The notes under the pieces are model-generated. The model made no database searches. It was not told the DNA's origin and saw only the letters and a list, made by a program, of their open reading frames with translations. DNA of 39,034 nucleotides, taken from Pseudoruminococcus_B sp937901805. GTDB taxonomy: Bacteria > Bacillota > Clostridia > Oscillospirales > Ruminococcaceae. The translations under genes and the position numbers were made by a program. The DNA is taken from NCBI GenBank assembly GCA_963560245.1, contig CAUWNS010000017.1, positions 1 to 39,034 of the forward strand. Reading direction: 5' to 3'. Shown piece after piece: positions 1 through 8,593 of this stretch. Position 1 is the first letter of the stretch. Each line of letters begins with the position of its first letter.

Positions 1-1225
1 ACGGGGTGATGTCAACGTACGCGTAGCTCTTGACGGATTTTTCTCGGGTTAGGAGACATACCGTCTCCACATGGCTGGTATGGGGGAACATGTCTACCGG
101 CTGAATTTGTCGGACGGCATATCCCTGTCTGACAAGATCGGTTAGATCCCTTTGCTGTGTTTCGGGATTACAGGAAATATACACTACCCGTTTAGGGGAC
201 AGTGTTGTAACAGAGGACAAAAATGCCCGATCGCTGCCTGCGCGGGGAGGATCCATCAGAACAACATCTGCCTGCTTTTTTTCTTTTGCCATCTGCACCA
301 AAAACTCCCCGGCATCAGCACAGTGAAAAAATATATTTTTACATTCATTTTTCCGCGCATTGGAAATCGCATCCCGGACAGCGTCCCGGTTGAGTTCCAC
401 TCCAATCACCTGACCGGCATGTTTCGCAGCAAGAATCCCAATCGTCCCTGTTCCGCAATAGGCGTCCACCACCGTTTCTTTTCCCGTAAGGCCTGCCATT
501 TCCAAAGCTTTCCGATAGAGCACTTGCGTCTGTATTGGGTTTATCTGATAAAACGACTTTGCAGAAATCCGGAATGTGCAGCCGCAGAGCTGTTCTTCAA
601 TATACCCCTTTCCATAGAGAACCTCTTCCCGTTCCCCCAAAACCAGACTGGTATAATGACGGTTCAGATTAAAAATCACGGTAGTAATTTCCGGATGCCG
701 TTCCAGCAGAGCCGACACAAAGCGTTTTTTCGCAGGGAACACCGGATTCCCCCCAACCAGAACCACCATTATTTCCCCGCTGCGGAATCCGCGTTTGACC
801 AAAACGTGACGCAAAAATCCTTTTCCGCTTATTTCATCATAGGGCTGCATCCGGAAGCTTGGCATTAGGGAACGGATTGTGGAAATGATCCTATCCGCTT
901 CCAGATCCTCTAATTGGCATTTTGTAACCGGAACCACCCGATGTGTGCTGGATTGATATACACCGGAAACAATCCTGCCGTTCCTGTCACGGGTAAAAGC
1001 GGCCTGCACTTTATTACGATAATGGTAAGGGTGTTTCATACCAATAATCGGTTCCACACGACAGAAACGTCCCAACAGGGAGACCACCTTGGCCTGTTTA
1101 TAGGAGAGCTGGCGTTCATAGGTCATATTCTGAAGCTGGCAGCCGCCGCATTTCCGATACAGCTTACAGGGAGAGGGGTTTCTACCTGTTTCCTCTAATT
1201 CGGGCCGAACTGAATTTTTTCTCAT
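1..1225 (-). CDS. rlmD: 23S rRNA (uracil-5)-methyltransferase, RlmD/TrmA family, short form (3' end off window)
   Basis: Predicted SAM-dependent enzyme adding a methyl group to C5 of a uridine, probably in 23S rRNA. About 408 residues are visible and the C-terminus is cut by the left edge. The iron-sulfur cysteines are at the extreme N-terminus (C20-x5-C26-x2-C29, CGGCQLQ) with a fourth in TKCQL. The SAM loop reads DAYCGTGTIG, and the catalytic region has DPPRAGSD then YISCNPET. Unlike its paralogue at 1702-3108 it has no N-terminal TRAM domain: the protein starts about 20 residues before the first cysteine. The ATG at 1225 follows a GAGAA-type ribosome site. It lies 16 bases after the LURP-one-like gene, so it is probably the third gene of that operon. 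The family is certain; the exact target base (U747 or U1939 type, or tRNA) is not. Confidence 0.9.
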   Translation of the reverse strand, partial: MRKNSVRPELEETGRNPSPCKLYRKCGGCQLQNMTYERQLSYKQAKVVSLLGRFCRVEPIIGMKHPYHYRNKVQAAFTRDRNGRIVSGVYQSSTHRVVPVTKCQLEDLEADRIISTIRSLMPSFRMQPYDEISGKGFLRHVLVKRGFRSGEIMVVLVGGNPVFPAKKRFVSALLERHPEITTVIFNLNRHYTSLVLGEREEVLYGKGYIEEQLCGCTFRISAKSFYQINPIQTQVLYRKALEMAGLTGKETVVDAYCGTGTIGILAAKHAGQVIGVELNRDAVRDAISNARKNECKNIFFHCADAGEFLVQMAKEKKQADVVLMDPPRAGSDRAFLSSVTTLSPKRVVYISCNPETQQRDLTDLVRQGYAVRQIQPVDMFPHTSHVETVCLLTREKSVKSYAYVDITP

Positions 1226-1241
1226 ATTCCATTCTCTTTTC

Positions 1242-1718
1242 TCAATGATTTCCAGCAGAGCATTTGGCGGCATCAATGGCCAGTACAATCATAAGGGACA
1301 GCAATCGATTTTCCGGTTTTTTTATATCAAGAATATAGGTATCCGTCCAATGAAGAAGTTCCTTAGACGCCTGCATAACGACCTCACCCGAGCTATCTGT
1401 CACCGTATAATCCCATTCCCAGAGATCTCCTTCTACCTGCCAGTCTTTACAGTCCAAAGTAAAAACCGGTTTGAAAAAGGTAAATTCCTTTTTGATCTGG
1501 CCAATATACTCCTCTCCAATATAGAGGGCAAACCTTGGCAAAAAAGTCAGCACTTCTTCCTTAACCGTACCTACCGGTTCCCCGGCAGAATTATAGATTT
1601 CCAGGCAATGTCCCCAAGAGAGTTTCCCTTTTACGGTAAAAACCGGATTATCCTGTTCATCGTAGATATCATAACTGTCAAACCAGGAAAACATCCTCTG
1701 TTTAAAAAGCAGTTTCAT
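1242..1718 (-). CDS. LURP-one-related family protein (YxjI-like)
   Basis: A 158-residue protein that looks like the LURP-one/YxjI fold: it opens with MKLLFKQRMFSW, followed by short beta-strand-like stretches such as YDIYDEQDNPVFTV and EPVGTVKEEVL. The fold is related to tubby C-terminal and scramblase domains. No enzymatic motif is visible and the function is unknown; a membrane-lipid or stress role would only be analogy. I chose ATG at 1718 rather than the upstream ATG at 1745 because AAGGGGG lies just before it. This start overlaps the 3' end of the upstream methyltransferase gene by 17 bases, suggesting translational coupling. It sits between two RlmD paralogues, an unexplained arrangement. 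Confidence 0.72.
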   Translation of the reverse strand: MKLLFKQRMFSWFDSYDIYDEQDNPVFTVKGKLSWGHCLEIYNSAGEPVGTVKEEVLTFLPRFALYIGEEYIGQIKKEFTFFKPVFTLDCKDWQVEGDLWEWDYTVTDSSGEVVMQASKELLHWTDTYILDIKKPENRLLSLMIVLAIDAAKCSAGNH

Positions 1719-3108
1719 TTTCAAAACCCCCTTGGAGCGAAACATTCATATTCTGTTCCAAAAGTACAACACATTCTACATGACTGGTACGCGGGAACAG
1801 ATCTACCGGCCGGCCTTTCACAAAATGGTACCCTTTCTTCCCCAGTTTTTCGATATCCCGCGCTAATGTAGCGGAATTACAGGAGATGTAGACGAGGCGC
1901 TGCGGAGACATTTCTGCAATGGCATCCAGCGTGTTGTCGTCACAGCCTTTTCTGGGAGGATCCACGATAATGATATCGGGATGTTCCCCTCGTTTTGCAA
2001 GCTGCTGAGCTGCCTCCCCCGCATCCGCGCACAAAAATTCGGTGTTATCAATCTGGTTCCGGCGCGCATTGTCCCTGGCATCCTCTACTGCCTGTCCGAC
2101 AACCTCCACACCGATCAGCCGGGCTACCCGGTTCGCCATCGTCAGTCCAATCGTCCCGGTACCGCAGTACAGATCCAGCAGAGTCTGAGTCCCATCCGGC
2201 TGTGCATAATCTGCCGCCAACTGATACATCTGCTCCGCGGCATCCCGGTTGACCTGATAAAAAGCACTTGGAGAAATCCGAATACGGACGCCGCAGATTT
2301 CATCCTCCACCACACCCGGCCCATAGAGAACGCGGTATTTTTTCCCTAATATCACATTGGTGTTCTCGGCATTTTGATTGATGAGAACCGTATGCACAGA
2401 AGGATGCGCTTGCAGCAATCTTTCACATAATTCCTTTTCATATGGGAGCGTATCCGACGCAGCAACCAGGCAGACCATCGTTTGCCCTGTTTTCTGTGCA
2501 GTACGCAGATACAGATGGCGCAAAAGCCCTTTTCCGGTTTTTTCATCATAGATCGTTACATGAAATTGGTTAGCCCACTCGGTAACTGCACTGCATAGCG
2601 CTTCAAAAAAACCCGGCTGAAGCTTACAGTCGGAACACTGGACAATCCGATGGCTTCTCTTAGCATAAAACCCAACTACAATTTTCCCGCTGGAATCCCG
2701 GCCAATCGGGTATTGTGCCTTATTTCGATACCGTATTTCCTGGCAGGAAAGGATCGGTTCCAATGGAGTGGAAATAGATGCAATCTTTTTCAGGTTCTGC
2801 TCTACCATCTGCTGTTTAAAGAGCAGTTCTTCCTGATAGCGGATATGCCGCCAGCTACACCCGCCACACTGCTGAAATACAGGACAGTCATTTTCTGTAC
2901 GCAGGGATGAAGGCTCCAACACTTCTTTTATCCTCCCATAGCCAAAGCTATGGTTTACTTTTACCACATGGCAGAGAATTTTATCCCCGGGTGCAGTCAT
3001 CGGGACAAAAAGGACAAAGTCACGATATCTTCCTACCCCGTTTCCCTCATGGGACATCCCCGTGATTTCCAGAGGTATGACGTCATTTTTCCTCAGCCGA
3101 CTTTCCAT
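1702..3108 (-). CDS. rlmD: 23S rRNA (uracil-5)-methyltransferase RlmD with TRAM domain
   Basis: A 468-residue RumA/RlmD-type enzyme. Residues about 1-60 form a TRAM RNA-binding domain (beta-rich, ending in a VNHSFGYGRIKEVL stretch). The [4Fe-4S] cysteines follow (CPVFQQCGGC, plus a later cysteine in IVQCSDC), then a SAM-binding LDLYCGTGTIGL and the catalytic segments DPPRKGCDDN and YISCNSATLARD. Substrate is expected to be a conserved uridine in 23S rRNA. The start is taken at ATG 3108, with AGGGG six bases upstream; the in-frame ATG at 3129 lacks spacing for a ribosome site. It heads a three-gene unit with the LURP-one-like gene and the TRAM-less paralogue. An extended -10 promoter lies at 3148-3175. 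Confidence 0.93.
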   Translation of the reverse strand: MESRLRKNDVIPLEITGMSHEGNGVGRYRDFVLFVPMTAPGDKILCHVVKVNHSFGYGRIKEVLEPSSLRTENDCPVFQQCGGCSWRHIRYQEELLFKQQMVEQNLKKIASISTPLEPILSCQEIRYRNKAQYPIGRDSSGKIVVGFYAKRSHRIVQCSDCKLQPGFFEALCSAVTEWANQFHVTIYDEKTGKGLLRHLYLRTAQKTGQTMVCLVAASDTLPYEKELCERLLQAHPSVHTVLINQNAENTNVILGKKYRVLYGPGVVEDEICGVRIRISPSAFYQVNRDAAEQMYQLAADYAQPDGTQTLLDLYCGTGTIGLTMANRVARLIGVEVVGQAVEDARDNARRNQIDNTEFLCADAGEAAQQLAKRGEHPDIIIVDPPRKGCDDNTLDAIAEMSPQRLVYISCNSATLARDIEKLGKKGYHFVKGRPVDLFPRTSHVECVVLLEQNMNVSLQGGFENETAF

Positions 3109-3147
3109 AGAGACCCCTGCCTTTCCCATCTTTCCACAATTAGACTC

Positions 3148-3175
3148 AGTATATCAAAAAAAAACAAAAAAGCAA
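3148..3175 (-). promoter_or_regulatory. Putative sigma-A promoter of the rlmD operon
   Basis: On the minus strand TTGCTT is followed after 16 bases by TATACT, with TG one base upstream of the -10 hexamer (extended -10). The spacer is almost pure T. It lies between the aspartate kinase terminator and the methyltransferase start, where a promoter is needed. Confidence 0.5.
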
Positions 3176-3190
3176 AGTGATTTTCTGAAA

Positions 3191-3225
3191 TCAAAAAGAA
3201 GGCGTCTTGCAGACGCCCTCTTTTT
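3191..3225. terminator. Bidirectional-looking intrinsic terminator after lysC
   Basis: GGCGTC (3201-3206) and GACGCC (3212-3217) form a stem with a five-base loop. On the minus strand the stem is followed by TTCTTTTTG, and on the plus strand by CTCTTTTT. It sits just past the aspartate kinase stop codon and most likely ends that transcript. Confidence 0.8.
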
Positions 3226-3234
3226 CCCTATTTT

Positions 3235-4548
3235 CTATTTACCTTCAAAACAATCATAAATTGCCCGAAGCGCATTTTCAAATTCCTCATCGTCCACGCC
3301 GACAACAATATTGATCTCATTGCTTCCCTGCGCAATCATCCGGACATTGATATCCTTTTCTCCCAAAGCGCCGAACAACCGGCCCGCAATTCCAGGAGTT
3401 TTTGCCATATTGCGGCCAACTGTGGAAATCAATGCAATATGCTCATAGACCTTTACCATTACCGAACCGCAACTGCTTTTGATATTGGCAATAATATCAT
3501 ACAAGTGCGCATGCACATCTTCACTGGAAACCACGACGGATACACTGTCAATTCCGCTTGGAATATGCTCAATACTGATTCCATAATCTTCAAAAGCTTG
3601 GAGAACCTTTCGTACAGTACCAACTTCTTCTGCCATATGGTTTTTATGAACCGCAACCATGGTAAACCCTTTTTTTCCGGCGATTCCCGTAATTAAATGG
3701 TGATCGTCTTTTCCCCAATATGGGATAATGACCGTACCCGGATTTTCCGGTTCATTGGTATTGCGGATATTGATGGGGATATTTTTATCCTTAACCGGAA
3801 AAATGGCCTCCTCATGCAGGACATTCGCTCCCATATAGGAAAGTTCTCTGAGTTCCTGATAGGTAATCCGGCGAATCCGGCGCGGGTTTTCGACAATCCC
3901 CGGATCCGCCATCAAAATCCCGGAAACGTCTGTCCAGTTTTCATAAACCCGTGCGTCAATCAAATTGGCCACAATCGAGCCGGTAATATCCGAACCGCCC
4001 CGGGAAAACACACGAATCTCTCCATCCGGCATCATACCGTAAAAGCCCGGGATAACCATACGATCATGCTTTTCCCATTCTTTTGCAAACGCCTCATGAG
4101 TCCGCTCCATATCCACCTGTCCGTCATAACGGAAACAAATAATATCTTTTGCATCTACAAAATCAAAACCAAGGTATTCCGCCATCAGCCGTGCAGTCAG
4201 ATATTCTCCCCGGGATACCAGGTAATCAATACTAATTGATTTATTCAGTTTTGAACGGATTTCTGCAAAATCCCTGTTCAAATCATAGTTTAGGCCCAGT
4301 TCCTCTTTAATTTCATGATACCGTTTTTCCACCAGGGAAAAAATCCCTTCGCAGGAGACAGAGTACTTGATATGTGCATAACAAAGATAGAGCAGATCGG
4401 TAACCTTATTGTCATCTTTTCTGCGTTTTCCTGCCGCGCTGACTACAACAAACCTCCTGGAATCATCCGCTTCGATAATTTTTTTGATTTTTCGAAACTG
4501 TTCGGCGCTTGCCACTGAAGAACCGCCAAACTTTGCGATTTTTACCAT
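3235..4548 (-). CDS. lysC: Aspartate kinase
   Basis: A 437-residue aspartokinase catalysing ATP-dependent phosphorylation of aspartate, the first step to lysine (and diaminopimelate), threonine and methionine. The N-terminus has the family motif KFGGSSVA at residues 5-12. SRGEYLTARLMAEYL and the later FSRGGSDITGS belong to the kinase fold. Two C-terminal ACT repeats follow (from about residue 300: FTMVAVHKNHM and later ALISTVGRNMAKTPGIAGR), so allosteric amino-acid control is expected. The start at ATG 4548 has GAGGGG seven bases upstream; a longer frame to 4593 has no such site. It appears monocistronic, with a promoter at 4620-4648 and a terminator at 3191-3225. I saw no lysine riboswitch in the leader. 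Confidence 0.95.
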   Translation of the reverse strand: MVKIAKFGGSSVASAEQFRKIKKIIEADDSRRFVVVSAAGKRRKDDNKVTDLLYLCYAHIKYSVSCEGIFSLVEKRYHEIKEELGLNYDLNRDFAEIRSKLNKSISIDYLVSRGEYLTARLMAEYLGFDFVDAKDIICFRYDGQVDMERTHEAFAKEWEKHDRMVIPGFYGMMPDGEIRVFSRGGSDITGSIVANLIDARVYENWTDVSGILMADPGIVENPRRIRRITYQELRELSYMGANVLHEEAIFPVKDKNIPINIRNTNEPENPGTVIIPYWGKDDHHLITGIAGKKGFTMVAVHKNHMAEEVGTVRKVLQAFEDYGISIEHIPSGIDSVSVVVSSEDVHAHLYDIIANIKSSCGSVMVKVYEHIALISTVGRNMAKTPGIAGRLFGALGEKDINVRMIAQGSNEINIVVGVDDEEFENALRAIYDCFEGK

Positions 4549-4619
4549 GTTCTTCCCCTCACAGGCCCACATTTTTCTATTTCCCGCACGCAAGTTCCAT
4601 TACAGGAAAAGATAATAGA

Positions 4620-4648
4620 ATTGTATCACATAGTCCTGTCGAATTCAA
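4620..4648 (-). promoter_or_regulatory. Sigma-A-like promoter for lysC
   Basis: Minus strand: TTGAAT, a 17-base spacer, then TACAAT preceded by TGA (extended -10). It lies about 70 bases upstream of the aspartate kinase start. Spacing and the extended -10 make it the best candidate in this interval. Confidence 0.6.
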
Positions 4649-4854
4649 CGGAAAACAGGATTCATATTGTGCAAATAAAAATCACCGGAATCTAAAAAGC
4701 TTTAACCTCTGTACAAAATCATAAATAAAGAGATGTATTTTATGGATTCTATCCGTTTTATCAATCCCTGCGCAGATCAAACTATTTCTTCATTTTTCTA
4801 ATAGGCAGAGACGCTCTATACACCCTTGAAAATTTGGGGAAAACTTTTAATTCC
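4649..4854. other. AT-rich intergenic stretch, no gene seen
   Basis: This stretch separates the plsY terminator from the lysC promoter; the full gene-free interval is 4549-4895. No credible coding frame, tRNA or riboswitch core was recognised on either strand. The plsY operon ends on one side and lysC begins on the other. Confidence 0.5.
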
Positions 4855-4897
4855 AATAGAAAAGCATATCCGATTGTATCGGATATGCTTTTCTATT
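4855..4897 (-). terminator. Intrinsic terminator of the der-plsY operon, perfect 20-bp inverted repeat
   Basis: A perfect inverted repeat with 20-base arms (4855-4874 and 4878-4897) around a three-base loop. The plsY stop codon overlaps the arm by two bases. The U-rich tract needed for termination is the outer part of the stem itself (TTTTCTATT on the minus strand). Confidence 0.8.
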
Positions 4898-5552
4898 ATT
4901 TCTTTTTCCCGAATTTATTTTCCGTTCCATTGGCGAGGCGTTTGATATTGCTGCGGTGCATAATAATCACCAATACGGCAAATACCAGTACGCAGAGCGC
5001 ATCGAGCAGGGCATGCTTCCCCCACAAAAGCTGAGAAACATATGTAATCACCGGTGCGGAAGCGGCTGCGCAGATCGAAGCAAGCGATACGATTTTCGAA
5101 ATCAATACCACGATCAGAAACACAATCACCACGCCGGCAAACACAATCGGATCTACCATCAGCAGGACACCCGCAGAGGTCGCAATCCCCTTTCCCCCAT
5201 GGAAACCATAGTAAACCGGATAAATATGCCCGAGCACAACAAAAATCCCCGCAAGGTATAAAAACATGGTCAGATACTCCTGAGGAACTCCGCCCCAGTA
5301 AACAAGGAGCAGACGGCTTAGAAACACGCCGACAACGGCTTTTCCGATATCCCCAATCAGCGTCAGAGCTGCCGGGCCTTTTCCCAATGTCCTGAGTACA
5401 TTGGTCATTCCGGCATTACCGCTTCCAAATTCCCGGATATCTTTTTTAGCAATACATTTGCTGACAATAATAGCAAAGCTTAAACTGCCCAGCAAATAAC
5501 AAAGGACAACAGAACAAAGAACAGATAAAAAAAACTGCGTGGTAAGCTGCAT
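4896..5552 (-). CDS. plsY: Glycerol-3-phosphate acyltransferase PlsY
   Basis: A 218-residue integral membrane enzyme transferring the acyl group of acyl-phosphate to glycerol-3-phosphate, giving lysophosphatidic acid, the first step of phospholipid synthesis. Family motifs are visible: LLGSLSFAIIVSK near residue 20, FGSGNAGMTNVLRTLGK at about residues 42-58, and YPVYYGFHGGKGIATSAGV in the middle. At least five hydrophobic membrane segments are evident, and the C-terminus is basic (FGKKK). GGAGG precedes the ATG. It begins 15 bases after der, a common Firmicute pairing. The next acyl transfer may be done by the PlsC-type enzyme at 15890-16501. Confidence 0.96.
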   Translation of the reverse strand: MQLTTQFFLSVLCSVVLCYLLGSLSFAIIVSKCIAKKDIREFGSGNAGMTNVLRTLGKGPAALTLIGDIGKAVVGVFLSRLLLVYWGGVPQEYLTMFLYLAGIFVVLGHIYPVYYGFHGGKGIATSAGVLLMVDPIVFAGVVIVFLIVVLISKIVSLASICAAASAPVITYVSQLLWGKHALLDALCVLVFAVLVIIMHRSNIKRLANGTENKFGKKK

Positions 5553-5567
5553 GACAATCCTCCTCGG

Positions 5568-6887
5568 TTACTCCCCGCGTTCGCGCACAACCATCCGGAT
5601 CGGGGTTCCCTCCAGGCCAAAAGTAGATCGAATCTGGTTTTCCAGATATCTTTGATAGGAGAAATGGAACAGATCCGCACGGTTGACAAAGGTGACGAAC
5701 GTCGGCGGGCGCGTACTTGGCTGAGTCATATAGTAAATTTTCAGCCTGCGCCCTTTATCAGAAGGCGGCTGCACTCTTGCAGTAGCATTGGACAGAAGAT
5801 CGTTGAGCATTCCTGTAGAAATGCGCATTGCATTTTGTCCATCAACAAAGTGTATGAGCTCAAACAACTTATTTATGCGCTGCCCCGTTTTGGCAGAGAT
5901 AAAAATAATCGGGGCATAGGACATAAAACTAAAATCGTTTTCCAGCTTTTTTCTGGTCTCAACCATGGTTTTATCATCTTTTTCCACGGCGTCCCATTTG
6001 TTGACGGCAATAATACAGGCTTTCCCCTGCTCATGCGCATAGCCGGCAACTTTGGAATCCTGTTCGGTAAAGCCTTCGGTCGCATCGATCATGATTACGC
6101 AGACCTGGGCGCGATCCACCGCCATATAAGAGCGCAACACACTGTAATGCTCAATCGAACCGTCAATTTTACTTTTCCGGCGAATCCCCGCAGTATCGAT
6201 AAAAACAAATTTTCCAAATTCATTTTCAACTTTTGTATCCACCGCATCCCGGGTTGTCCCCGCAATGTTGGAAACAATGACGCGTTCTTCTCCGGAGATT
6301 TTATTGATGAGAGAGGATTTTCCCACGTTCGGCTTTCCAATAACAGCCACTTTAATGTAATCGTCCTCCTCGGATTCTTCTTGTATCTGCGGCATTTTTT
6401 CAAAAACGGCTTCCAATAAATCACCGGTTCCGTGGCCATGCACAGAGGAGACAGCGATCGGATCGCCCAAGCCAAGATTATAGAATTCATAAAAATCCGG
6501 CGGGATTTCCCCGACAGAGTCACACTTATTTACACAGAGTACGACTGGTTTTCCGCTTTTGAGCAGCATCGTCGCCACATCATGATCCGTTGCCGTGACG
6601 CCCGTGGTCAGATCCGTAACCAGAATAATCACATCTGCACTTTCGATAGCAAGACGTGCCTGCCGTTCCATTTGGGAAAGAATGACATCGTCTGAACGGG
6701 GCTCAATTCCTCCAGTATCCACGAGCATAAAGCTCCTGCCCGCCCACTCGCATTCTGAGTAAATGCGGTCACGTGTCACACCTGGAGTATCCTCGACAAT
6801 GGATACCCGTTTCCCAACCAGCTTATTAAATAAAGTTGATTTGCCGACATTCGGCCGACCTACAACGGCCACAACTGGTTTTGCCAC
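5568..6887 (-). CDS. der: Ribosome-assembly GTPase Der (EngA)
   Basis: A 439-residue protein with two tandem GTPase domains and a C-terminal KH-like domain, acting in 50S subunit maturation. Domain 1 has GRPNVGKST, DTPGVTRD, DTGG and NKCD; domain 2 has GKPNVGKSS, NIAGTTRD, DTAGI and NKWD. The C-terminus carries PPTFVTFVNRADLFH and a terminal RERGE. The start is assigned to GTG 6887 (VAKPVVAVVG), with AGGAGG nine bases upstream. The frame is open to 6962, but those residues do not look like Der. It lies 16 bases after the DUF512 radical SAM gene and 15 before plsY, so the three form one operon. Confidence 0.97.
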   Translation of the reverse strand: MAKPVVAVVGRPNVGKSTLFNKLVGKRVSIVEDTPGVTRDRIYSECEWAGRSFMLVDTGGIEPRSDDVILSQMERQARLAIESADVIILVTDLTTGVTATDHDVATMLLKSGKPVVLCVNKCDSVGEIPPDFYEFYNLGLGDPIAVSSVHGHGTGDLLEAVFEKMPQIQEESEEDDYIKVAVIGKPNVGKSSLINKISGEERVIVSNIAGTTRDAVDTKVENEFGKFVFIDTAGIRRKSKIDGSIEHYSVLRSYMAVDRAQVCVIMIDATEGFTEQDSKVAGYAHEQGKACIIAVNKWDAVEKDDKTMVETRKKLENDFSFMSYAPIIFISAKTGQRINKLFELIHFVDGQNAMRISTGMLNDLLSNATARVQPPSDKGRRLKIYYMTQPSTRPPTFVTFVNRADLFHFSYQRYLENQIRSTFGLEGTPIRMVVRERGE

Positions 6888-6903
6888 CTTACTTCGCCTC
6901 CTA

Positions 6904-8220
6904 TCATCCAACTGTTTTGGAGCAGAGAACCGCGTCCAACAAGCTTGCACCGTCCGTTTCAATTACGGAAACGGGAACTTTCAGCGCTTTTTCTACATCC
7001 GATACTGTAAAATCATCCAGAAATTTATCCTGCTCATGCCGCAGCATGACGGTGGGGAGAATAAGCCTGTCCCCAAGCGGCTGCGATCGAAGCTGGCCTA
7101 TCAAATCCGTGGCAGTAATCAAACCCGCCACCGTTATATTATGCCCAAAAAAATCATTTTGAATGGGGTATACTCTGCACTGGGTATTAGGGAATTTTTC
7201 CCTCATCTTATTAAGCAACGTAACAATCATTGGATAAGCTGCATATCCGGTTGCCAAGGAGAGACTGCGCTTTACTGTATCCCCGGTTTCCGCTTGGAGC
7301 GCTTCTTCAAATTCCTGGCAGAGCAGGGCGAGCATCCCCACTCCATTTTCCAGCTGGGCGAATTCCCCGTAATAATCCGCCTGCGGAATCGGCAGACCGG
7401 CTTTGAGGAAAAATTCATCGGAGGGATAGCAAATCCGCTCCCCATATTCCCTTTCAAACTGTTCCGCAAAGGTATGGATAATTCCGATCACTTCCCGGGC
7501 GCCTTCCGGGGTATAGGGACGCAATTCAAACAGCCCTTCCCGGTAATCGGTTAGGCCAACCGGAACACAGGCAATGCTTTGCACATTTGGATACAGAGCC
7601 CCCAGTTCTCTCAGGGAACGTTTGAGTTCCTCCCCGTCATTGAGACCGGGACACAGCACTATCTGCGTATTGACTTGGATCCCCGCACTGCATAAATCCT
7701 GAATCATAGGAAGAACTTCTGCCGCGCGCGGATTCTTCATCAATTGTACCCGCAGTTCCGGGTTGGTCGTATGCACCGACACATTGATAGGGCTGATGTG
7801 CATCTTTTTAATACGATCCATTTCCCGTTGTTCCAGATTGGTCAAAGTAATATAGTTTCCAAACAAAAAGGAAAGTCTGGCGTCATCATCCTTTTCATAC
7901 AGGCTTTCTCGCATTCCTGGAGGCATCTGATCCACAAAACAGAAAACACATTTGTTTTTACAGGTGCGGTGCTTATCCATCAAATATGTCTCAAAACCCA
8001 GACCCAGATCTTCGTATTCCTCTTTGTGTATTTTCCGAATGAAGAACCCCACACCGTCTTTCCGGGTTGCAACAGCGACGCTGCGCTCCATCATATAAAA
8101 CTGATAATCCAGGATATCCAAAACCGGATGCCCATTTAAGGAGAGCAGGATCTCCCCCGGGCGGATTCCTGCCCGATAAGCGGGGGAACCTTTTTCCACA
8201 GTACAGATAACAACGCTCAA
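6904..8220 (-). CDS. DUF512 radical SAM-like iron-sulfur protein with N-terminal PDZ domain
   Basis: A 438-residue member of the DUF512 family commonly found next to der in Clostridia. Residues 1-65 resemble a PDZ domain (SPAYRAGIRPGEILLSLNG). A cysteine cluster CKNKCVFCFVDQMP near residue 90 matches a CxxxCxxC radical-SAM site, and a long C-terminal DUF512 region follows. The family's reaction is not established; it is annotated only as a putative Fe-S oxidoreductase. The start is TTG at 8220 with GGAGG eight bases upstream. It heads the operon with der and plsY. A lone TTGACA lies at 8252-8257, but a well-spaced -10 was not found. Confidence 0.88.
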   Translation of the reverse strand: MSVVICTVEKGSPAYRAGIRPGEILLSLNGHPVLDILDYQFYMMERSVAVATRKDGVGFFIRKIHKEEYEDLGLGFETYLMDKHRTCKNKCVFCFVDQMPPGMRESLYEKDDDARLSFLFGNYITLTNLEQREMDRIKKMHISPINVSVHTTNPELRVQLMKNPRAAEVLPMIQDLCSAGIQVNTQIVLCPGLNDGEELKRSLRELGALYPNVQSIACVPVGLTDYREGLFELRPYTPEGAREVIGIIHTFAEQFEREYGERICYPSDEFFLKAGLPIPQADYYGEFAQLENGVGMLALLCQEFEEALQAETGDTVKRSLSLATGYAAYPMIVTLLNKMREKFPNTQCRVYPIQNDFFGHNITVAGLITATDLIGQLRSQPLGDRLILPTVMLRHEQDKFLDDFTVSDVEKALKVPVSVIETDGASLLDAVLCSKTVG

Positions 8221-8312
8221 TCCTATCCCTCCTTATAAAGTGCGCATAGTTTGTCAATATTTTACACATGGATGCGACTGACATTCACAACAAACGCAAA
8301 GGATTTCCATGC

Positions 8313-8343
8313 GAAAAAATAGAGGAGGATCACTCCTCCTCTA
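8313..8343 (-). terminator. Intrinsic terminator after rpmF
   Basis: A perfect 10-bp stem (8320-8329 with 8334-8343) around a four-base loop, followed on the minus strand by a run of six T. It lies just past the L32 stop codon and separates yceD-rpmF from the DUF512 gene. Confidence 0.88.
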
Positions 8344-8365
8344 CTTCTTTGAGGAAGCCGTGCGC

Positions 8366-8548
8366 TTATGCTTCCTTCTTGATAACCTCTTTGCCTTTGT
8401 AGAAGCCGCAGTTCGGGCAAACTCTGTGAGAGAGTTTCAACTCACCGCACTGTGTGCACTTCGAGAAACCGGGCATGGAAAGTTTCCATACGTTGGAACG
8501 TCTTTTGTCGCGTCTTGCTTTGGAAGATTTTCTCTTTGGTACCGCCAT
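8366..8548 (-). CDS. rpmF: 50S ribosomal protein L32
   Basis: A 60-residue ribosomal protein starting MAVPKRKSSKARRDKRRS, typical of bacterial L32. Two CxxC pairs (CTQC and CPNC) form a zinc ribbon, so this is the zinc-binding (C+) form. ATG 8548 has GGAGG upstream; an in-frame extension to 8566 is not needed. It follows yceD by 45 bases, the classic pairing. The usual fatty-acid genes (fapR, plsX, fab) do not follow; a strong terminator does. Confidence 0.97.
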   Translation of the reverse strand: MAVPKRKSSKARRDKRRSNVWKLSMPGFSKCTQCGELKLSHRVCPNCGFYKGKEVIKKEA

Positions 8549-8593
8549 GATCAGCACCTCCTTCAATTGTCTTGCCGGATTTTCCAGCGAAAC

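Noticed and set aside
4549..4760. Lysine riboswitch upstream of lysC
   Set aside because: The leader is too short and AT-rich, and no conserved L-box core or multi-stem pattern is visible.
6763..7554. 263-codon plus-strand frame
   Set aside because: Spans the end of the DUF512 gene and the start of der on the other strand; no family resemblance.
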